Notes: generated by a model not told the origin, from the letters alone. 49,081 nucleotides of DNA from Vibrio qingdaonensis (GCF_026191675.1 NZ_JAKRRY010000039.1:1-49081), one strand, 5' to 3'. Counted from the stretch's first letter, positions 17,473-27,309 are shown. Program-made: numbers and translations.

Positions 17473-19053
17473 TTATCGATATTCAGGCAGTTCCGTCCTT
17501 AAGCCCTTTATCAAGCTAAAACACATCAGCAGTAATACAAATACGAACGGAAGCGCGGTAGCCACAACGCCGGATTGCAATGCTTGTAATGCTTCTTTAC
17601 CGCCAATCCACAACATGACACCCGCAATTGCGCCTTCAATACAAGCCCAAAAAATCCGTTGCGGTACTGGTGCATCAATTTTGCCACCAGCCGTTATACT
17701 GTCGATGACCAAGGAACCCGAATCTGATGAGGTAATAAAGAAGACCAAAATCAGTACAATTGAAATCACTGAAAGTACTTCACCATATGGCAGAGCGTCG
17801 TACACGTGAAACAAAGTCAGTGAAATGTCCGTGAGTCCTGTCGCGCCGAGTTCACCAATATTGTTCATGACTTGATCAATCGCGATACCACCAAATACCG
17901 ACATCCAAATCACAGTGACCACGGTTGGAATACAAATAACCGCCAACAGAAACTCTCTAACCGTACGACCTTTAGAGACACGCGCGATAAACATCCCAAC
18001 AAATGGTGACCATGAAATCCACCAAGCCCAGTAAAATACCGTCCAACCATGCATCCAAACGGTATCATCACGACCATGAGGAATACTCAGCTCAACAATA
18101 TTGCCTAAATACCCGGCCGTCGTCGTCCAAAGAGAAGACAGAGCGACGTCAAAGCTAACAGCGGTCACAAACACCAACAATAAAAACGCTAAGATCATGT
18201 TAACGTTACTAAGTACCTTCACCCCGCCATCAATACCACGAATAACGGAAACAACAGCGATCATTGTGACAAACACAATGACACCAAGTTGCATCCCAAT
18301 TCCACCATTTAGGCCAAATACGTAGTTAATGCCACTTGTCGCTTGCTGAGCGCCTAACCCAAGAGAAGTTGCCAGACCAAATAATGTGGCAAGCACCGCC
18401 ATAATATCAATGATATGCCCTAACCAACCCCACGCGCGATCACCAAAAACGGGATAGAACGCAGAGCGAATGGAGAGCGGCAATCCTTTGTTATAAGTAA
18501 AGAAGGCTAGAGATAGCGCAACAATGGCGTAGATACTCCAGCCATGAAAACCCCAGTGGAATAATGTCGCGCCCATAGCAAGTGACTTTGCTGCTTCCGT
18601 ATTAGGTTCAACATTCAGTGGGGTGCCCCACCAGTCGGTGAAATAAGCGGTAGGTTCTGCTACCCCCCAAAAGAGTAGGCCGATACCCATGCCAGCTGCG
18701 AATAACATCGCGAGCCAAGAAATCGTGGAATGTTCTGATTTAGCTTCCTTCCCACCAATGCGAATTTTTCCTAATGGTGAAACCAGCAATGCTAAAGCAA
18801 AAAATATAAAGAAGTTGGTCACCCACATAAAGAAGACGTCAAAGTCTTGGATGATGCCATTTTTAACACTGTTTAACGCGCTAAGCGCTGTGGAAGGTTC
18901 AACGATGAGAAGTGAAAGTAGACATAGGATGACCAGTGCGGCGCTTGTCCCGAATACTGGGTTATGAATATCAAACCCCCATTTTTGTACATTGTCCTGA
19001 CCGACCTGATAGTCCGTCGTCTCAATACTATATTTCTTTAATGCTTTTTCCAT
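17473..19053 (-). CDS. BCCT-family betaine/carnitine/choline-type transporter
   Basis: A 526-residue protein with twelve predicted membrane segments. Family signatures are present: the glycine-rich segment AAGMGIGLLFWGVAEP near residue 120 and the aromatic stretch MHGWTVFYWAWWISWSPFVG near residue 345, which holds the tryptophan box for quaternary ammonium groups. It imports glycine betaine, choline or related osmoprotectants with sodium or protons. There is a short C-terminal tail with no long osmosensing extension. It is an uncoupled single gene with its own terminator. Together with proXWV in the same window it points to osmotic adaptation as a local theme; the exact ligand is inferred. 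Confidence 0.93.
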   Translation of the reverse strand: MEKALKKYSIETTDYQVGQDNVQKWGFDIHNPVFGTSAALVILCLLSLLIVEPSTALSALNSVKNGIIQDFDVFFMWVTNFFIFFALALLVSPLGKIRIGGKEAKSEHSTISWLAMLFAAGMGIGLLFWGVAEPTAYFTDWWGTPLNVEPNTEAAKSLAMGATLFHWGFHGWSIYAIVALSLAFFTYNKGLPLSIRSAFYPVFGDRAWGWLGHIIDIMAVLATLFGLATSLGLGAQQATSGINYVFGLNGGIGMQLGVIVFVTMIAVVSVIRGIDGGVKVLSNVNMILAFLLLVFVTAVSFDVALSSLWTTTAGYLGNIVELSIPHGRDDTVWMHGWTVFYWAWWISWSPFVGMFIARVSKGRTVREFLLAVICIPTVVTVIWMSVFGGIAIDQVMNNIGELGATGLTDISLTLFHVYDALPYGEVLSVISIVLILVFFITSSDSGSLVIDSITAGGKIDAPVPQRIFWACIEGAIAGVMLWIGGKEALQALQSGVVATALPFVFVLLLMCFSLIKGLRTELPEYR

Positions 19054-19574
19054 AAATACAACTAATACGCTTCCTACTTGTTTTACTCAAATGAGAAAAC
19101 AAAAAAACCGCCCTCCATTTATTTAGAGCTCTAATTAATAATTCGGCGCAAATGCTAACACATGTTAAAAAATGGTTCAAATCCAACCTATTCCAGAGTA
19201 AAAAACCTGGTATATACTCATATACAAGCACAAAAAATCGTTACGTACTCTAAGTAATTTTCTTTATGGTATTTTTATCGAAACATGGATCACCATTACG
19301 AGTATAAAACTTACGGGGGGGGAGTAAGCTTTATACGAAAGTTCCATACCCATCCGTTATAGTATTCACCAAAAAAGACACGCCCCACCCTTTCCATAAT
19401 TCGCACCTATACCTTTCGAAGTTGCTGGCCAATCCGCGTGATGTCAGATCACAAAAATACCTCTGATGCGATTATAAATGGATCGAACAAAAAACAGTTG
19501 CCCTATACTTGGTCAATAGTACAATTTTTAATGACAAGATTTTCAATAACAATAAGTTACCTAGGAATTATGCC
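19054..19574. other. Long divergent spacer between BCCT and lipoprotein genes
   Basis: About 520 bp with no convincing gene. It holds an inverted repeat with a G8 loop (19302-19336, listed separately) and a smaller palindrome, GTATAT-ACTC-ATATAC (19210-19225), about 160 bp upstream of the BCCT start. The ribosome site AGGA at 19563-19566 serves the lipoprotein gene. Confidence 0.4.
19302..19336. repeat. 13-bp inverted repeat with a G8 tract as loop
   Basis: Arms GTATAAAACTTAC (19302-19314) and GTAAGCTTTATAC (19324-19336) pair with one mismatch. The loop is eight consecutive G (19315-19322) plus one A. It could form a hairpin in RNA or a cruciform in DNA, and the homopolymer is prone to slippage. 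Confidence 0.85.
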
Positions 19575-20183
19575 ATGAAGAAACCTTCCATCATTGCCAT
19601 CACTATTTTGTCTACTTTTCTGTTTGGCTGCAGTGCCAATACGACACAAGGTGCCGCAGAAGGCGCAGCTGTCGGTGCGGTGTCTGCAGGAATGCTAGGT
19701 GCACTCACCGACCTTATTGTTGACGGAGAAGTGAATACGTATCGTCTCAGCCGAAATGTCACTGCTGGCGCTTTAGCAGGCGGCACAGCAGGAGCTGTTG
19801 ATGGCTACTCAAAGGACCAAAAAGAAGAAGCAAAACAAGCGGCGCAACAAGCTACAAAGCCTAAGCCGACACTTGATTTCGGTCCGGATATAGACGCCTC
19901 AGTTAACGCTCTGATTGCTTGTCAATATGACTCCGCATTTCGCTCAGCATTGGCGGCAGAACAGGCTTCCCAGCAATCTTATCAAGAAGCAGGCGTTGCC
20001 ATGCAAGCGCTGATTGACTACGACAGAGACAACTCACAAGGGGTCGATAATGCGGTCAACCGCTTCATCAAATTAAGCCAATCTGTTAGCTCTACTCAAG
20101 AAGCAAAAACGCAGCTGAAATCTTTGCATAAAGAATTGCAACAAGAGCGCCAAATCGCTGGAAAACCGCCGACTTGTAGCTAA
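19575..20183 (+). CDS. Glycine-zipper lipoprotein, function unknown
   Basis: A 202-residue predicted lipoprotein. It starts with MKKPSIIAITILSTFLFGC, where LFGC is an acceptable lipobox. The ATG at 19575 is chosen because AGGA sits eight bases upstream and it gives a proper signal peptide; longer in-frame starts do not. Two glycine-zipper stretches (EGAAVGAVSAGMLGAL and AGALAGGTAGAVDGYS, mature residues about 10-55) are of the YMGG/OmpA-like kind that insert into or associate with membranes. A polar, helical C-terminal half (residues 80-195) is rich in Gln and Ala. Such proteins are often envelope-stress or outer-membrane-associated; no specific role can be given. Confidence 0.75.
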   Translation: MKKPSIIAITILSTFLFGCSANTTQGAAEGAAVGAVSAGMLGALTDLIVDGEVNTYRLSRNVTAGALAGGTAGAVDGYSKDQKEEAKQAAQQATKPKPTLDFGPDIDASVNALIACQYDSAFRSALAAEQASQQSYQEAGVAMQALIDYDRDNSQGVDNAVNRFIKLSQSVSSTQEAKTQLKSLHKELQQERQIAGKPPTCS

Positions 20184-20195
20184 TCATTTTTAACT

Positions 20196-20226
20196 ATTTT
20201 TGGGGTTTCCCTTGAACCCCAAAAAT
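20196..20226 (+). terminator. Hairpin after the lipoprotein gene
   Basis: Twelve-bp perfect stem ATTTTTGGGGTT / AACCCCAAAAAT with loop TCCCTTG, 13 bp after the stop. The U-run is within the stem and not after it, so efficiency is uncertain. Confidence 0.6.
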
Positions 20227-20366
20227 ACACCCCCACCATAGTATTAACCCATCCTATACACTAAACCTATCACTTATCTATGCGTTAGCTGCTCTATGCA
20301 TCAGCTTTCTCTGGGCATCAACATCGGTGTCTCGGCATAGTACTTTGAGTCAAAAGGGGCAATTTC

Positions 20367-21509
20367 ATGAAATTTAGCTACGTTAATACCACGGTCATTC
20401 ATTTTGGGGTTGGACAAATCAGTGCGTTAGCCACTAATGTACCAAGCGACGCCAATGTGCTCGTTGTTTATGGCGGCGGGTCGATAAAAAAGAACGGCGT
20501 TTATGAACAGGTTGTCGCCGCACTTAGCGATCATCGCTGGATGGAGTTTTCGGGCATTGAAGCTAACCCAACCAAAGAAACCTTAGATAAAGCGATCGCG
20601 ATAGCGAAATCTGAGTGCATTGATTTCATTGTCGCGGTTGGCGGTGGTTCTGTCATTGATGGCGCTAAATACATTGCCGCAGCAGCGCTGCATGACGGTG
20701 ACAGCTGGGATCTCGTGACGGGCAAATATACCGTTGAAACCGCCATCCCACTTGGCGCTATTCTAACGCTTCCGGCCACTGGGTCGGAATCCAACATGGG
20801 GGCAGTAGTCACCAAACGATCCACGAATGAAAAACTCGGCTTTATGTCGCCTGCAGTTCGACCGGCTTTTGCTGTTCTTGATCCGAGTGCAATGAAAACA
20901 CTGCCGGAAAGGCAACTCATTAATGGACTGGTTGATGCGTGGGTTCATGTCTGTGAACAATACATCACCTACCCAACGGGCAATATGGTTCAAGATGGCT
21001 ATGCGGAAGTGCTGCTTAAAAATCTTCTCGTGCTCGGACGTCAATTTGAACAGCAAGATGACGCTTGGCGTGAAAACCTAATGTGGACAGCCAATCAATC
21101 ACTCAACGGTCTCATAGGCGCTGGTATGCCTCAAGACTGGGCGACTCATATGATTGGCCATGAATTAACCGCCTTATGGCACGTCGACCATGCGCGCTCT
21201 CTCGCCATTGTTCAACCTTCTTTACTTCGTGCTCAAATTGAAGCAAAACGAGCGAAACTAGAGCAAATGGGGCGAAATGTCTTTGGATTAGCCGATAGTC
21301 CGTCATTAGCAGAACATACCATCGTCGCCATTGAGAGCTTCTACCAGGGGTTAAATGTCGATCTCGTGTTGTCAGAAGTACCTGGAGATAAAAGTGACGC
21401 TATTGAGCAGATTATTGCTAAGCTAAAACAGAATGGCTACCTCGAAATGGGTGAAAATAAAGGCATTACCCTTGATGTCACTCGTACCATATTAGCAAAC
21501 GCACTGTAG
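20367..21509 (+). CDS. yqhD: Iron-containing alcohol dehydrogenase, YqhD-type NADPH aldehyde reductase
   Basis: A 380-residue group III alcohol dehydrogenase closely similar along its whole length to E. coli YqhD. It shares YGGGSIKK near residue 35, the NADP-binding VGGGSVIDGAK near 91-101, LPATGSESN near 135-143 and MPQDWATHMIGHELTA near 254-269. Metal ligands are all present: D190, H194, H261 and H275. YqhD reduces short-chain and lipid-peroxidation aldehydes with NADPH, protecting cells from reactive aldehydes. It is a single gene convergent with rbsR and sharing a bidirectional terminator. No adjacent AraC-type yqhC regulator is seen. Confidence 0.92.
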   Translation: MKFSYVNTTVIHFGVGQISALATNVPSDANVLVVYGGGSIKKNGVYEQVVAALSDHRWMEFSGIEANPTKETLDKAIAIAKSECIDFIVAVGGGSVIDGAKYIAAAALHDGDSWDLVTGKYTVETAIPLGAILTLPATGSESNMGAVVTKRSTNEKLGFMSPAVRPAFAVLDPSAMKTLPERQLINGLVDAWVHVCEQYITYPTGNMVQDGYAEVLLKNLLVLGRQFEQQDDAWRENLMWTANQSLNGLIGAGMPQDWATHMIGHELTALWHVDHARSLAIVQPSLLRAQIEAKRAKLEQMGRNVFGLADSPSLAEHTIVAIESFYQGLNVDLVLSEVPGDKSDAIEQIIAKLKQNGYLEMGENKGITLDVTRTILANAL

Positions 21510-21547
21510 TCTAACACTGCACTTAACCGACTTTAGCTCTAGACACG

Positions 21548-21597
21548 AAAAAGGCGTTAAACGGAAGCTTCAGAGGAGCTCTATTTAACGCCTTTTT
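21548..21597. terminator. Bidirectional terminator between yqhD and rbsR
   Basis: Perfect 14-bp stem AAAAAGGCGTTAAA (21548-21561) / TTTAACGCCTTTTT (21584-21597) with a 22-nt loop. T-runs exist on both sides, so it can end both converging transcripts. Confidence 0.9.
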
Positions 21598-21657
21598 ATC
21601 TCGTCAGTGGTGTGACATCGCCATATCGTCAATAAAACGATGACCTATACCGCTGCG

Positions 21658-22659
21658 CTAGCGTGATTTTACACTTTCACGTTTTACCAACGTTGGCTCT
21701 AATTGAATGAGATCAGGCCGCTCAACACGCTTCTCTATTTTATCGAGTAGCGTTTCTACCGCCGCTTTCCCTAAACGATACTTAGGTTGATGGATCGTTG
21801 TTAATGACGGTGTCATAAATTTAGCAATATGAATATCATCGTAACCGATAATGGATAGCTCATCAGGAATTTGGATATTCCGTCGGTCGGCGACATTAAT
21901 AACACCCATGGCCATCATATCATTACAAACAAATAATGCTGTTGGCAAACGACCGCGCTCGACGAGTGTATTAAGCGCCTGCGCACCACCTTCACACTCA
22001 AAGTCTGCTTCCACAACCCAGTCTGAATTTAGCTCAAGATCGGCTTCCTCAAGGGCTTTTTTGTAACCATCGAAACGCATTTGTGCTTGCTGTCTATTTA
22101 ACGGCCCTGTGATACAACCAATTTCCTGATGACCAGACTCGATTAAATGCTTGGTGGCAAGGTAACCACCAAAAAATGAATTGTCTTGAATTTTATCACT
22201 TTCAAAGTGAATAGGGCCCCAATCCATCACTACCACTGGAATCGTCGGATATTGCTGGAAAATATCAATTTTCTCCCCTTCTAAGGTGGAGCACATCAAT
22301 ATTAAGCCATCGACGCGTTTTTGCATCAAGGTATCAATGGATGCACGCATTCGCTCAGTATCCCCCTCTGTATTACAGAGGATAAGATTGTAGTTTTCTT
22401 GATAACAACTGCGCTCAACGCCTTTTACAACTTCACCAAAGAAAGGGTTCGTCGACGTTGTCACCAACATGCCTATCGTTCTTGTTCGATTCATTTTCAA
22501 ACTTCGGGCAAGCGCAGATGGCGCATAGTTTAGCTCTTTTGCCACCTTATTCACGCGCTCTGATATCTCTTCGCTAACAAATCGCGTTTTATTGATGACA
22601 TGGCTAACCGTCGAGGTTGAAACCCCTGCATGCCTTGCAATATCCTTCATCGAAGCCAT
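21658..22659 (-). CDS. rbsR: Ribose operon repressor, LacI family
   Basis: A 333-residue repressor. The N-terminal helix-turn-helix (MKDIARHAGVSTSTVSHVIN, residues 4-23) and the hinge helix (APSALARSLK, residues 51-60) are classic LacI family. A type I periplasmic-binding fold follows, with NPFFGEVVKGVE, MQKRVDGLIL and SIIGYDD blocks. In E. coli RbsR ribose releases it from DNA. It is the last gene of the operon, 18 bp after rbsK, so it controls its own expression along with the transport genes. Two LacI-type palindromes upstream of rbsD are the likely operators. Confidence 0.95.
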   Translation of the reverse strand: MASMKDIARHAGVSTSTVSHVINKTRFVSEEISERVNKVAKELNYAPSALARSLKMNRTRTIGMLVTTSTNPFFGEVVKGVERSCYQENYNLILCNTEGDTERMRASIDTLMQKRVDGLILMCSTLEGEKIDIFQQYPTIPVVVMDWGPIHFESDKIQDNSFFGGYLATKHLIESGHQEIGCITGPLNRQQAQMRFDGYKKALEEADLELNSDWVVEADFECEGGAQALNTLVERGRLPTALFVCNDMMAMGVINVADRRNIQIPDELSIIGYDDIHIAKFMTPSLTTIHQPKYRLGKAAVETLLDKIEKRVERPDLIQLEPTLVKRESVKSR

Positions 22660-22677
22660 TTAGCCTACATCTCCATT

Positions 22678-23598
22678 CTAGCTTTGCTGCGAAATAAACT
22701 CGTTCACTTCATCTAAAGTTGGAATCGACGTTTGCGCGCCGAAACGTGTCACTGAAATCGCGGCTGCCGCATGGGCAAAAATAATGGCATCCTCAATACT
22801 TTCACCACGTATTAATGCCGTGACAAATGCGCCATTAAAGGTATCGCCTGCCGCGGTGGTATCGGTCGCGTCTACTTTAAACCCTGGGATACGATTACCA
22901 CGTCCGTTTTGGCTTAACCAAACCCCTTGAGAACCCAGCGTAATCATAACAATTTCAATGCCTTTATGATGCAATAAACTTGCTGCTCGTTGAGCTGATT
23001 CATCATCGGTAACCGTCACGCCCGTTAACACTTCGGCTTCGGTTTCGTTGGGTGTTATCACATCAATACACGATAGTATGCTATCGGGCAACTCACGCGC
23101 TGGTGCAGGATTTAGGATGACATTCGTTTTCGACTGCTTAGCAAGTGCGACTGCATACTCAATACCTTCTAACGGGGTTTCCAGTTGCGTCAGTAAGTAA
23201 CTGGCACCATCGATCAACGTACGATGTTTTTCCACCTGCGTCTTAAGTAGTTTGGCGTTGGCTTCCGCTGAAATACAAATGCTGTTCTCACCGCTATCAG
23301 CGACTTGTATCATCGCAATACCGGTGGGAGTATCGGCTTCCACCGACACACCTGCCACGTTGATGCCATCGACTTGAAAAGCTTCACGTATATTTACGCC
23401 AAACGGATCATCACCAACGCATGCAATAAACCCAGTATCCGCTCCTAATCTTGCCGCAGCGACCGCCTGATTCGCCCCTTTTCCGCCAGGGATAACTTGG
23501 TATCGGTGACCGTGTAACGTTTCACCAGGTCTTGGAAAAGAAGGCACCTGTAAAACGTGGTCTGCATTGACGCTACCTAAAACAATGAGCTCATTCAT
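22678..23598 (-). CDS. rbsK: Ribokinase
   Basis: A 306-residue PfkB-family kinase that converts ribose to ribose-5-phosphate with ATP. The N-terminal signature GGKGANQAVAAARLG (residues 38-52) and the C-terminal DTTAAGDTFNGAF (residues about 249-261), containing the catalytic base Asp in GD, are intact, as is the NETEAEVL motif near residue 187. AAGGAA seven bases before the ATG fits. A long spacer with a perfect hairpin separates it from rbsB, which may lower its level relative to the binding protein. Confidence 0.96.
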   Translation of the reverse strand: MNELIVLGSVNADHVLQVPSFPRPGETLHGHRYQVIPGGKGANQAVAAARLGADTGFIACVGDDPFGVNIREAFQVDGINVAGVSVEADTPTGIAMIQVADSGENSICISAEANAKLLKTQVEKHRTLIDGASYLLTQLETPLEGIEYAVALAKQSKTNVILNPAPARELPDSILSCIDVITPNETEAEVLTGVTVTDDESAQRAASLLHHKGIEIVMITLGSQGVWLSQNGRGNRIPGFKVDATDTTAAGDTFNGAFVTALIRGESIEDAIIFAHAAAAISVTRFGAQTSIPTLDEVNEFISQQS

Positions 23599-23740
23599 AT
23601 AGTGTTCCTTGTAACTAGGAATAAGAAAACTTTGGACTAACCGATTAGTCCAAAATACTCTCTGTCAAAAATGCATGACGTTATTGCGGCCCGCCTGACT
23701 AACGAAAAGAGCAAATACCGCTTCCAATAAAGAACTGACT

Positions 23741-23773
23741 TCAATAGACGCCCTCATTGCAGGCGTCTATTGA
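23741..23773 (-). terminator. Intercistronic hairpin between rbsB and rbsK
   Basis: Perfect 12-bp inverted repeat TCAATAGACGCC / GGCGTCTATTGA with a 9-nt loop, 14 bp after the rbsB stop. No T-run follows on the minus strand. It probably protects the 3' end of rbsDACB mRNA or attenuates read-through into rbsK-rbsR. Confidence 0.6.
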
Positions 23774-23787
23774 CCAATCAGCGCACG

Positions 23788-24666
23788 TTACTCGTTAATG
23801 ATCTTAAGAGGAACCGGAATATACACTTCTACCGTTTCACCTTTTAATACTTTAACTGCCGTTTCCACGCCTAGCGCGCCAATCATATCGGGTTGCTGTG
23901 CAACGGTTGCCGCTAACTTGCCACGTTTTACCGCTGCAATGCCATCGTCAGTACCATCAAACCCTACGATCATAACGTCTTTGCCCGCCGCTTGTACTGC
24001 ACGTAATGCTCCTAATGCCATTTCATCGTTTTGAGCAAATACCGCTTGAACATCTGGGTTTGCCGCAAGCAAGTTCTCCATGACGTTTAGACCTTTAGTA
24101 CGGTCAAAGTCGGCTGGTTGGCTTGCCAATAGCTCCATATCAGAACCTTTGACTGCATTCATGAAACCTTCACCACGCTCACGCGCTGCAGACGTACCGG
24201 CAATACCTTCAAGCTGAATGACTTTTGCTTTTTCGCCTACTTTTTCCATAATGAAATGACCCGCCATTTCACCACCAACAACGTTGTCAGATGCAATATG
24301 GCTTGCCACATCACCACGGCTTGCGCCTCGATCGAGTGTCAGTACTGGGATATTTGAACGATTGGCCATACGGATGGCATTCGATACCGCATCAGAATCT
24401 GTTGGGTTAATTAGAATCGCTTTCACACCACGAACCGTTAAGTCTTCCACATTGGAAAGCTCTTTGCTTGGATCATTTTGTGAATCTAAAACGATAAGGT
24501 TGTAGCCAAGTTCTTTGGCTTTTGCTTCCGCACCGTCTTTCATTGTTACGAAGAAAGGGTTATTCAGTGTCGACACAACGATCGCCATTGTATCTTGTGC
24601 TGTTGCGGTCGCAGACATAGAAGCTGATAGTACAGCTGCTGAGATAAGCGTTGCCAATTTTTTCAT
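23788..24666 (-). CDS. rbsB: Ribose ABC transporter, substrate-binding protein
   Basis: A 292-residue periplasmic binding protein. Its signal peptide (MKKLATLISAAVLSASMSATATA) is cleaved near residue 23. Family blocks are visible: STLNNPFFVTMKDGAEAKAKELGY (in part), LINPTDSDAV, VLTLDRGA, AGTSAARERGEGF, AQNDEMALGA and VGFDGTDDG. The conserved ribose contacts (Asn and Phe in NNPFF, Arg in the DRGA and AARERG regions, Asp in FDG, Asn in QND) are present. It binds D-ribose and presents it to RbsAC. Confidence 0.96.
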   Translation of the reverse strand: MKKLATLISAAVLSASMSATATAQDTMAIVVSTLNNPFFVTMKDGAEAKAKELGYNLIVLDSQNDPSKELSNVEDLTVRGVKAILINPTDSDAVSNAIRMANRSNIPVLTLDRGASRGDVASHIASDNVVGGEMAGHFIMEKVGEKAKVIQLEGIAGTSAARERGEGFMNAVKGSDMELLASQPADFDRTKGLNVMENLLAANPDVQAVFAQNDEMALGALRAVQAAGKDVMIVGFDGTDDGIAAVKRGKLAATVAQQPDMIGALGVETAVKVLKGETVEVYIPVPLKIINE

Positions 24667-24826
24667 GGTCTATTCCTTTATATATTGTATGTAGGGGGTG
24701 TTACTAATAAATGTAAAATGGTTCTAATAGTTCTGGGTACCTCATGACAAAGTACCATGTAGCGTTGTGCTTGCGTTTCATAAGGAGCGAAACCAGCTTT
24801 CATCTCGCTCCTATATAATCGGTGTT

Positions 24827-25807
24827 CTACTTGTTTTTGTTATCAACCAAAACAGCTAGCAGAATAACAACGGCTTTTGCAATCATTTGGTAGTAAGACG
24901 AGACGTCAAGCAGGTTCAGTGCGTTGTTCAGGAAACCAATAATCAGAGCACCGATTAATGTACCCATGATTCGACCGCGCCCACCCATCAAGCTCGTTCC
25001 GCCTAATACCACCGCTGCGATGGCATCAAGTTCATAGCCCATTCCAGCTGTAGGTTGCGCTGACGACAGACGTGAGGTGACAATAATGCCAGCCAATGCC
25101 GCCAACAAACCACAAATTGCATACACGCCGATTTTTACTTTATCGACATTAATACCTGATAGGCGAGTCGCCGATTCATTGCCACCAAGTGCGTAAACAT
25201 AACGACCAAAACGTGTGTGGTTTAACAAATACCAAACCGAAGCGAATACCAATACCATAAGCCATACTGGTACTGGAATACCTAGAGCATAACCCGTCCC
25301 AAACCAAGCGAAGGCATCTGCTGTCTCCGTGAAGCCCGTAGAAATTGGGCGTCCGTCGGTATACACCATTGTGACACCACGTAACAACGTCATGGTCACC
25401 AAGGTGGCAATAAATGCTTGTACTTTACCTTTCGCGATAATAATGCCACTGATCGCGCCCAATGCAGCACCTGCAACAAGCGCCGTTGGTACCGCTATCA
25501 TCACCGGCACTTCCAACCCAACTAGGCTAGCGGCAAACGCGCCACATAGGGCCAACACAGAACCGACGCTTAAGTCGATACCCGCTGTCAGAATGACCAA
25601 GGTCATACCAACCGCAATAATGGCATTAACCGATGTTTGACGAAGGATATTGAGTATATTGTCGACGGTAAAAAAGTTTGGATTGAGAAAAGACACCACT
25701 ACAATAAGAAAAATCAACGCTATCAGTGACTTTTGCTCAATTAGCCATTCCTTATTGAATAGCGTCGTCTTCTTTTCTGTTGTTACACTTATTGTTTTGT
25801 TGCTCAT
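24827..25807 (-). CDS. rbsC: Ribose ABC transporter permease
   Basis: A 326-residue permease with eight to ten membrane helices. The family motifs VGMTLVILTAGIDLSVGSVLAL (near residue 65, in part), GYALGIPVPVW, GGNESATRLSGINVDKVK near residue 210 and LGGTSLMGGRGR near residue 270 are intact. The first ATG overlaps the rbsA stop by four bases (ATGA), indicating translational coupling. It forms the channel for D-ribose import. Confidence 0.95.
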   Translation of the reverse strand: MSNKTISVTTEKKTTLFNKEWLIEQKSLIALIFLIVVVSFLNPNFFTVDNILNILRQTSVNAIIAVGMTLVILTAGIDLSVGSVLALCGAFAASLVGLEVPVMIAVPTALVAGAALGAISGIIIAKGKVQAFIATLVTMTLLRGVTMVYTDGRPISTGFTETADAFAWFGTGYALGIPVPVWLMVLVFASVWYLLNHTRFGRYVYALGGNESATRLSGINVDKVKIGVYAICGLLAALAGIIVTSRLSSAQPTAGMGYELDAIAAVVLGGTSLMGGRGRIMGTLIGALIIGFLNNALNLLDVSSYYQMIAKAVVILLAVLVDNKNK

Positions 25808-27309
25808 GCTGCTTCCTCGTTAACCTTTTTACCCACCGCACACGCCAATAGTTTTTCTTGGTTGGCTTCGTTTGCCATAAATTCGCCACTTACGCGACCT
25901 TCGTGCATGACCATAATTCGATCGCTCATTCCAAGCACTTCGGGCATTTCCGATGACACTAAAATGATGCTCATGCCATCAGCCTTAAACTTATTGATCA
26001 GCTGATAAATTTCTTTTTTCGCCCCGACATCCACACCTCGAGTCGGTTCATCAAGGATAAGGACTTTAGGCTTAGTCATTAACCCTTTAGCGATCGCCAC
26101 TTTTTGCTGATTACCTCCAGATAAGTTACCAATGATCTGGTTTCTAGACGGCGTTTTGATATTGAATAACTTAATGAAATCTTCCACAGCGATAACCTCA
26201 TCACCATGTTGAAGCTGTAAGCCGTTCGACAATGTCTCTAATGTACAGAGCGACATATTGTCTTTCACCGATAAACCCAGCACTAAGCCGTCGCCTTTTC
26301 TGTCTTCAGAAATATACGCGATACCGTTGGCTAACCCTTCCTGAGGGCTATTGGGATTAATCGTTTTTCCATAAAGTGACACATCGCCAGCTTCTCTTTT
26401 CAGTGCACCATAAACGATTTTCATTAGTTCTGTGCGACCAGCGCCCATTAAACCAGACACGCCTAAAATTTCGCCTTGATCAACATGGAAGCTCACATCA
26501 GTGACGCCAAGACCGGAAACACCTTTGACTTCTAGGCTACGCTTACCGTGCACAGCATGAATACGTGGGTATTGCTCATCGAGCTTTCGACCAACCATCA
26601 TTTCAATCAAGGCGTCTTCGTTTGTGTCCGCGACGACAGTTTGACCAATGAACTTGCCATCTCTCAAGACGGTAATATCATCACAAATTTCAAAAATTTC
26701 TTTCAATCGGTGAGAAATATAAACAATGCCGCACCCTTGCTGACGCAATTCATTAATCACATTAAACAGTGACGCCGTTTCGGTATCCGTTAATGCATCC
26801 GTCGGCTCATCCATGATGATAACCTTCGACTTAAATGACAGTGCTTTAGCAATTTCGACCATCTGCTGCTCACCAAGGCTGAGCGCACCAAGCAATGTTT
26901 TTGAGCTATGTTTTACATTTAAGCGTGATAACAAAGCATCCGCATCTGAATACATTTCGCTCCACATAATGCGACCAAATGCGTTGGTTTTTTCACGTCC
27001 AAGGTAAATGTTCTCAGCAATCGTGAGTTCCGGAATTAAATTTAACTCCTGATGAATAATGCTGATGCCAGCTTGTTGAGAATCTCTCGGACCTGCAAAT
27101 GAAACCTCTTGGTCTTGATAACGTAATTCACCAGCATCTTTGGCATAAATGCCTGTCAGTACTTTCATCAGCGTCGATTTACCAGCACCATTCTCGCCAA
27201 GAAGTGCCATGACTTTACCTGGATACACGTTTAGGCTCGCCTTATCTAAGGCTTTGACACCCGGAAAGGCTTTTTCTATCTCACTAAGTTGTAGTATGGG
27301 TTGCAACAT
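25804..27309 (-). CDS. rbsA: Ribose ABC transporter, duplicated ATPase
   Basis: Two fused ATPase domains, 501 residues from the chosen start, the same length as E. coli RbsA. The first domain has a full Walker A (GENGAGKST), LSLGEQQMVEIAKAL and IIMDEPTDAL. The second has the usual degenerate Walker A (GLMGAGRTE), LSGGNQQKVAIAKGL and LILDEPTRGVD, as is normal for sugar-import ATPases of this class. The ATG at 27309 is preferred over one at 27330 because AGGA precedes it at a good distance and the protein then aligns with the family. It overlaps rbsC. Confidence 0.95.
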   Translation of the reverse strand: MLQPILQLSEIEKAFPGVKALDKASLNVYPGKVMALLGENGAGKSTLMKVLTGIYAKDAGELRYQDQEVSFAGPRDSQQAGISIIHQELNLIPELTIAENIYLGREKTNAFGRIMWSEMYSDADALLSRLNVKHSSKTLLGALSLGEQQMVEIAKALSFKSKVIIMDEPTDALTDTETASLFNVINELRQQGCGIVYISHRLKEIFEICDDITVLRDGKFIGQTVVADTNEDALIEMMVGRKLDEQYPRIHAVHGKRSLEVKGVSGLGVTDVSFHVDQGEILGVSGLMGAGRTELMKIVYGALKREAGDVSLYGKTINPNSPQEGLANGIAYISEDRKGDGLVLGLSVKDNMSLCTLETLSNGLQLQHGDEVIAVEDFIKLFNIKTPSRNQIIGNLSGGNQQKVAIAKGLMTKPKVLILDEPTRGVDVGAKKEIYQLINKFKADGMSIILVSSEMPEVLGMSDRIMVMHEGRVSGEFMANEANQEKLLACAVGKKVNEEAA

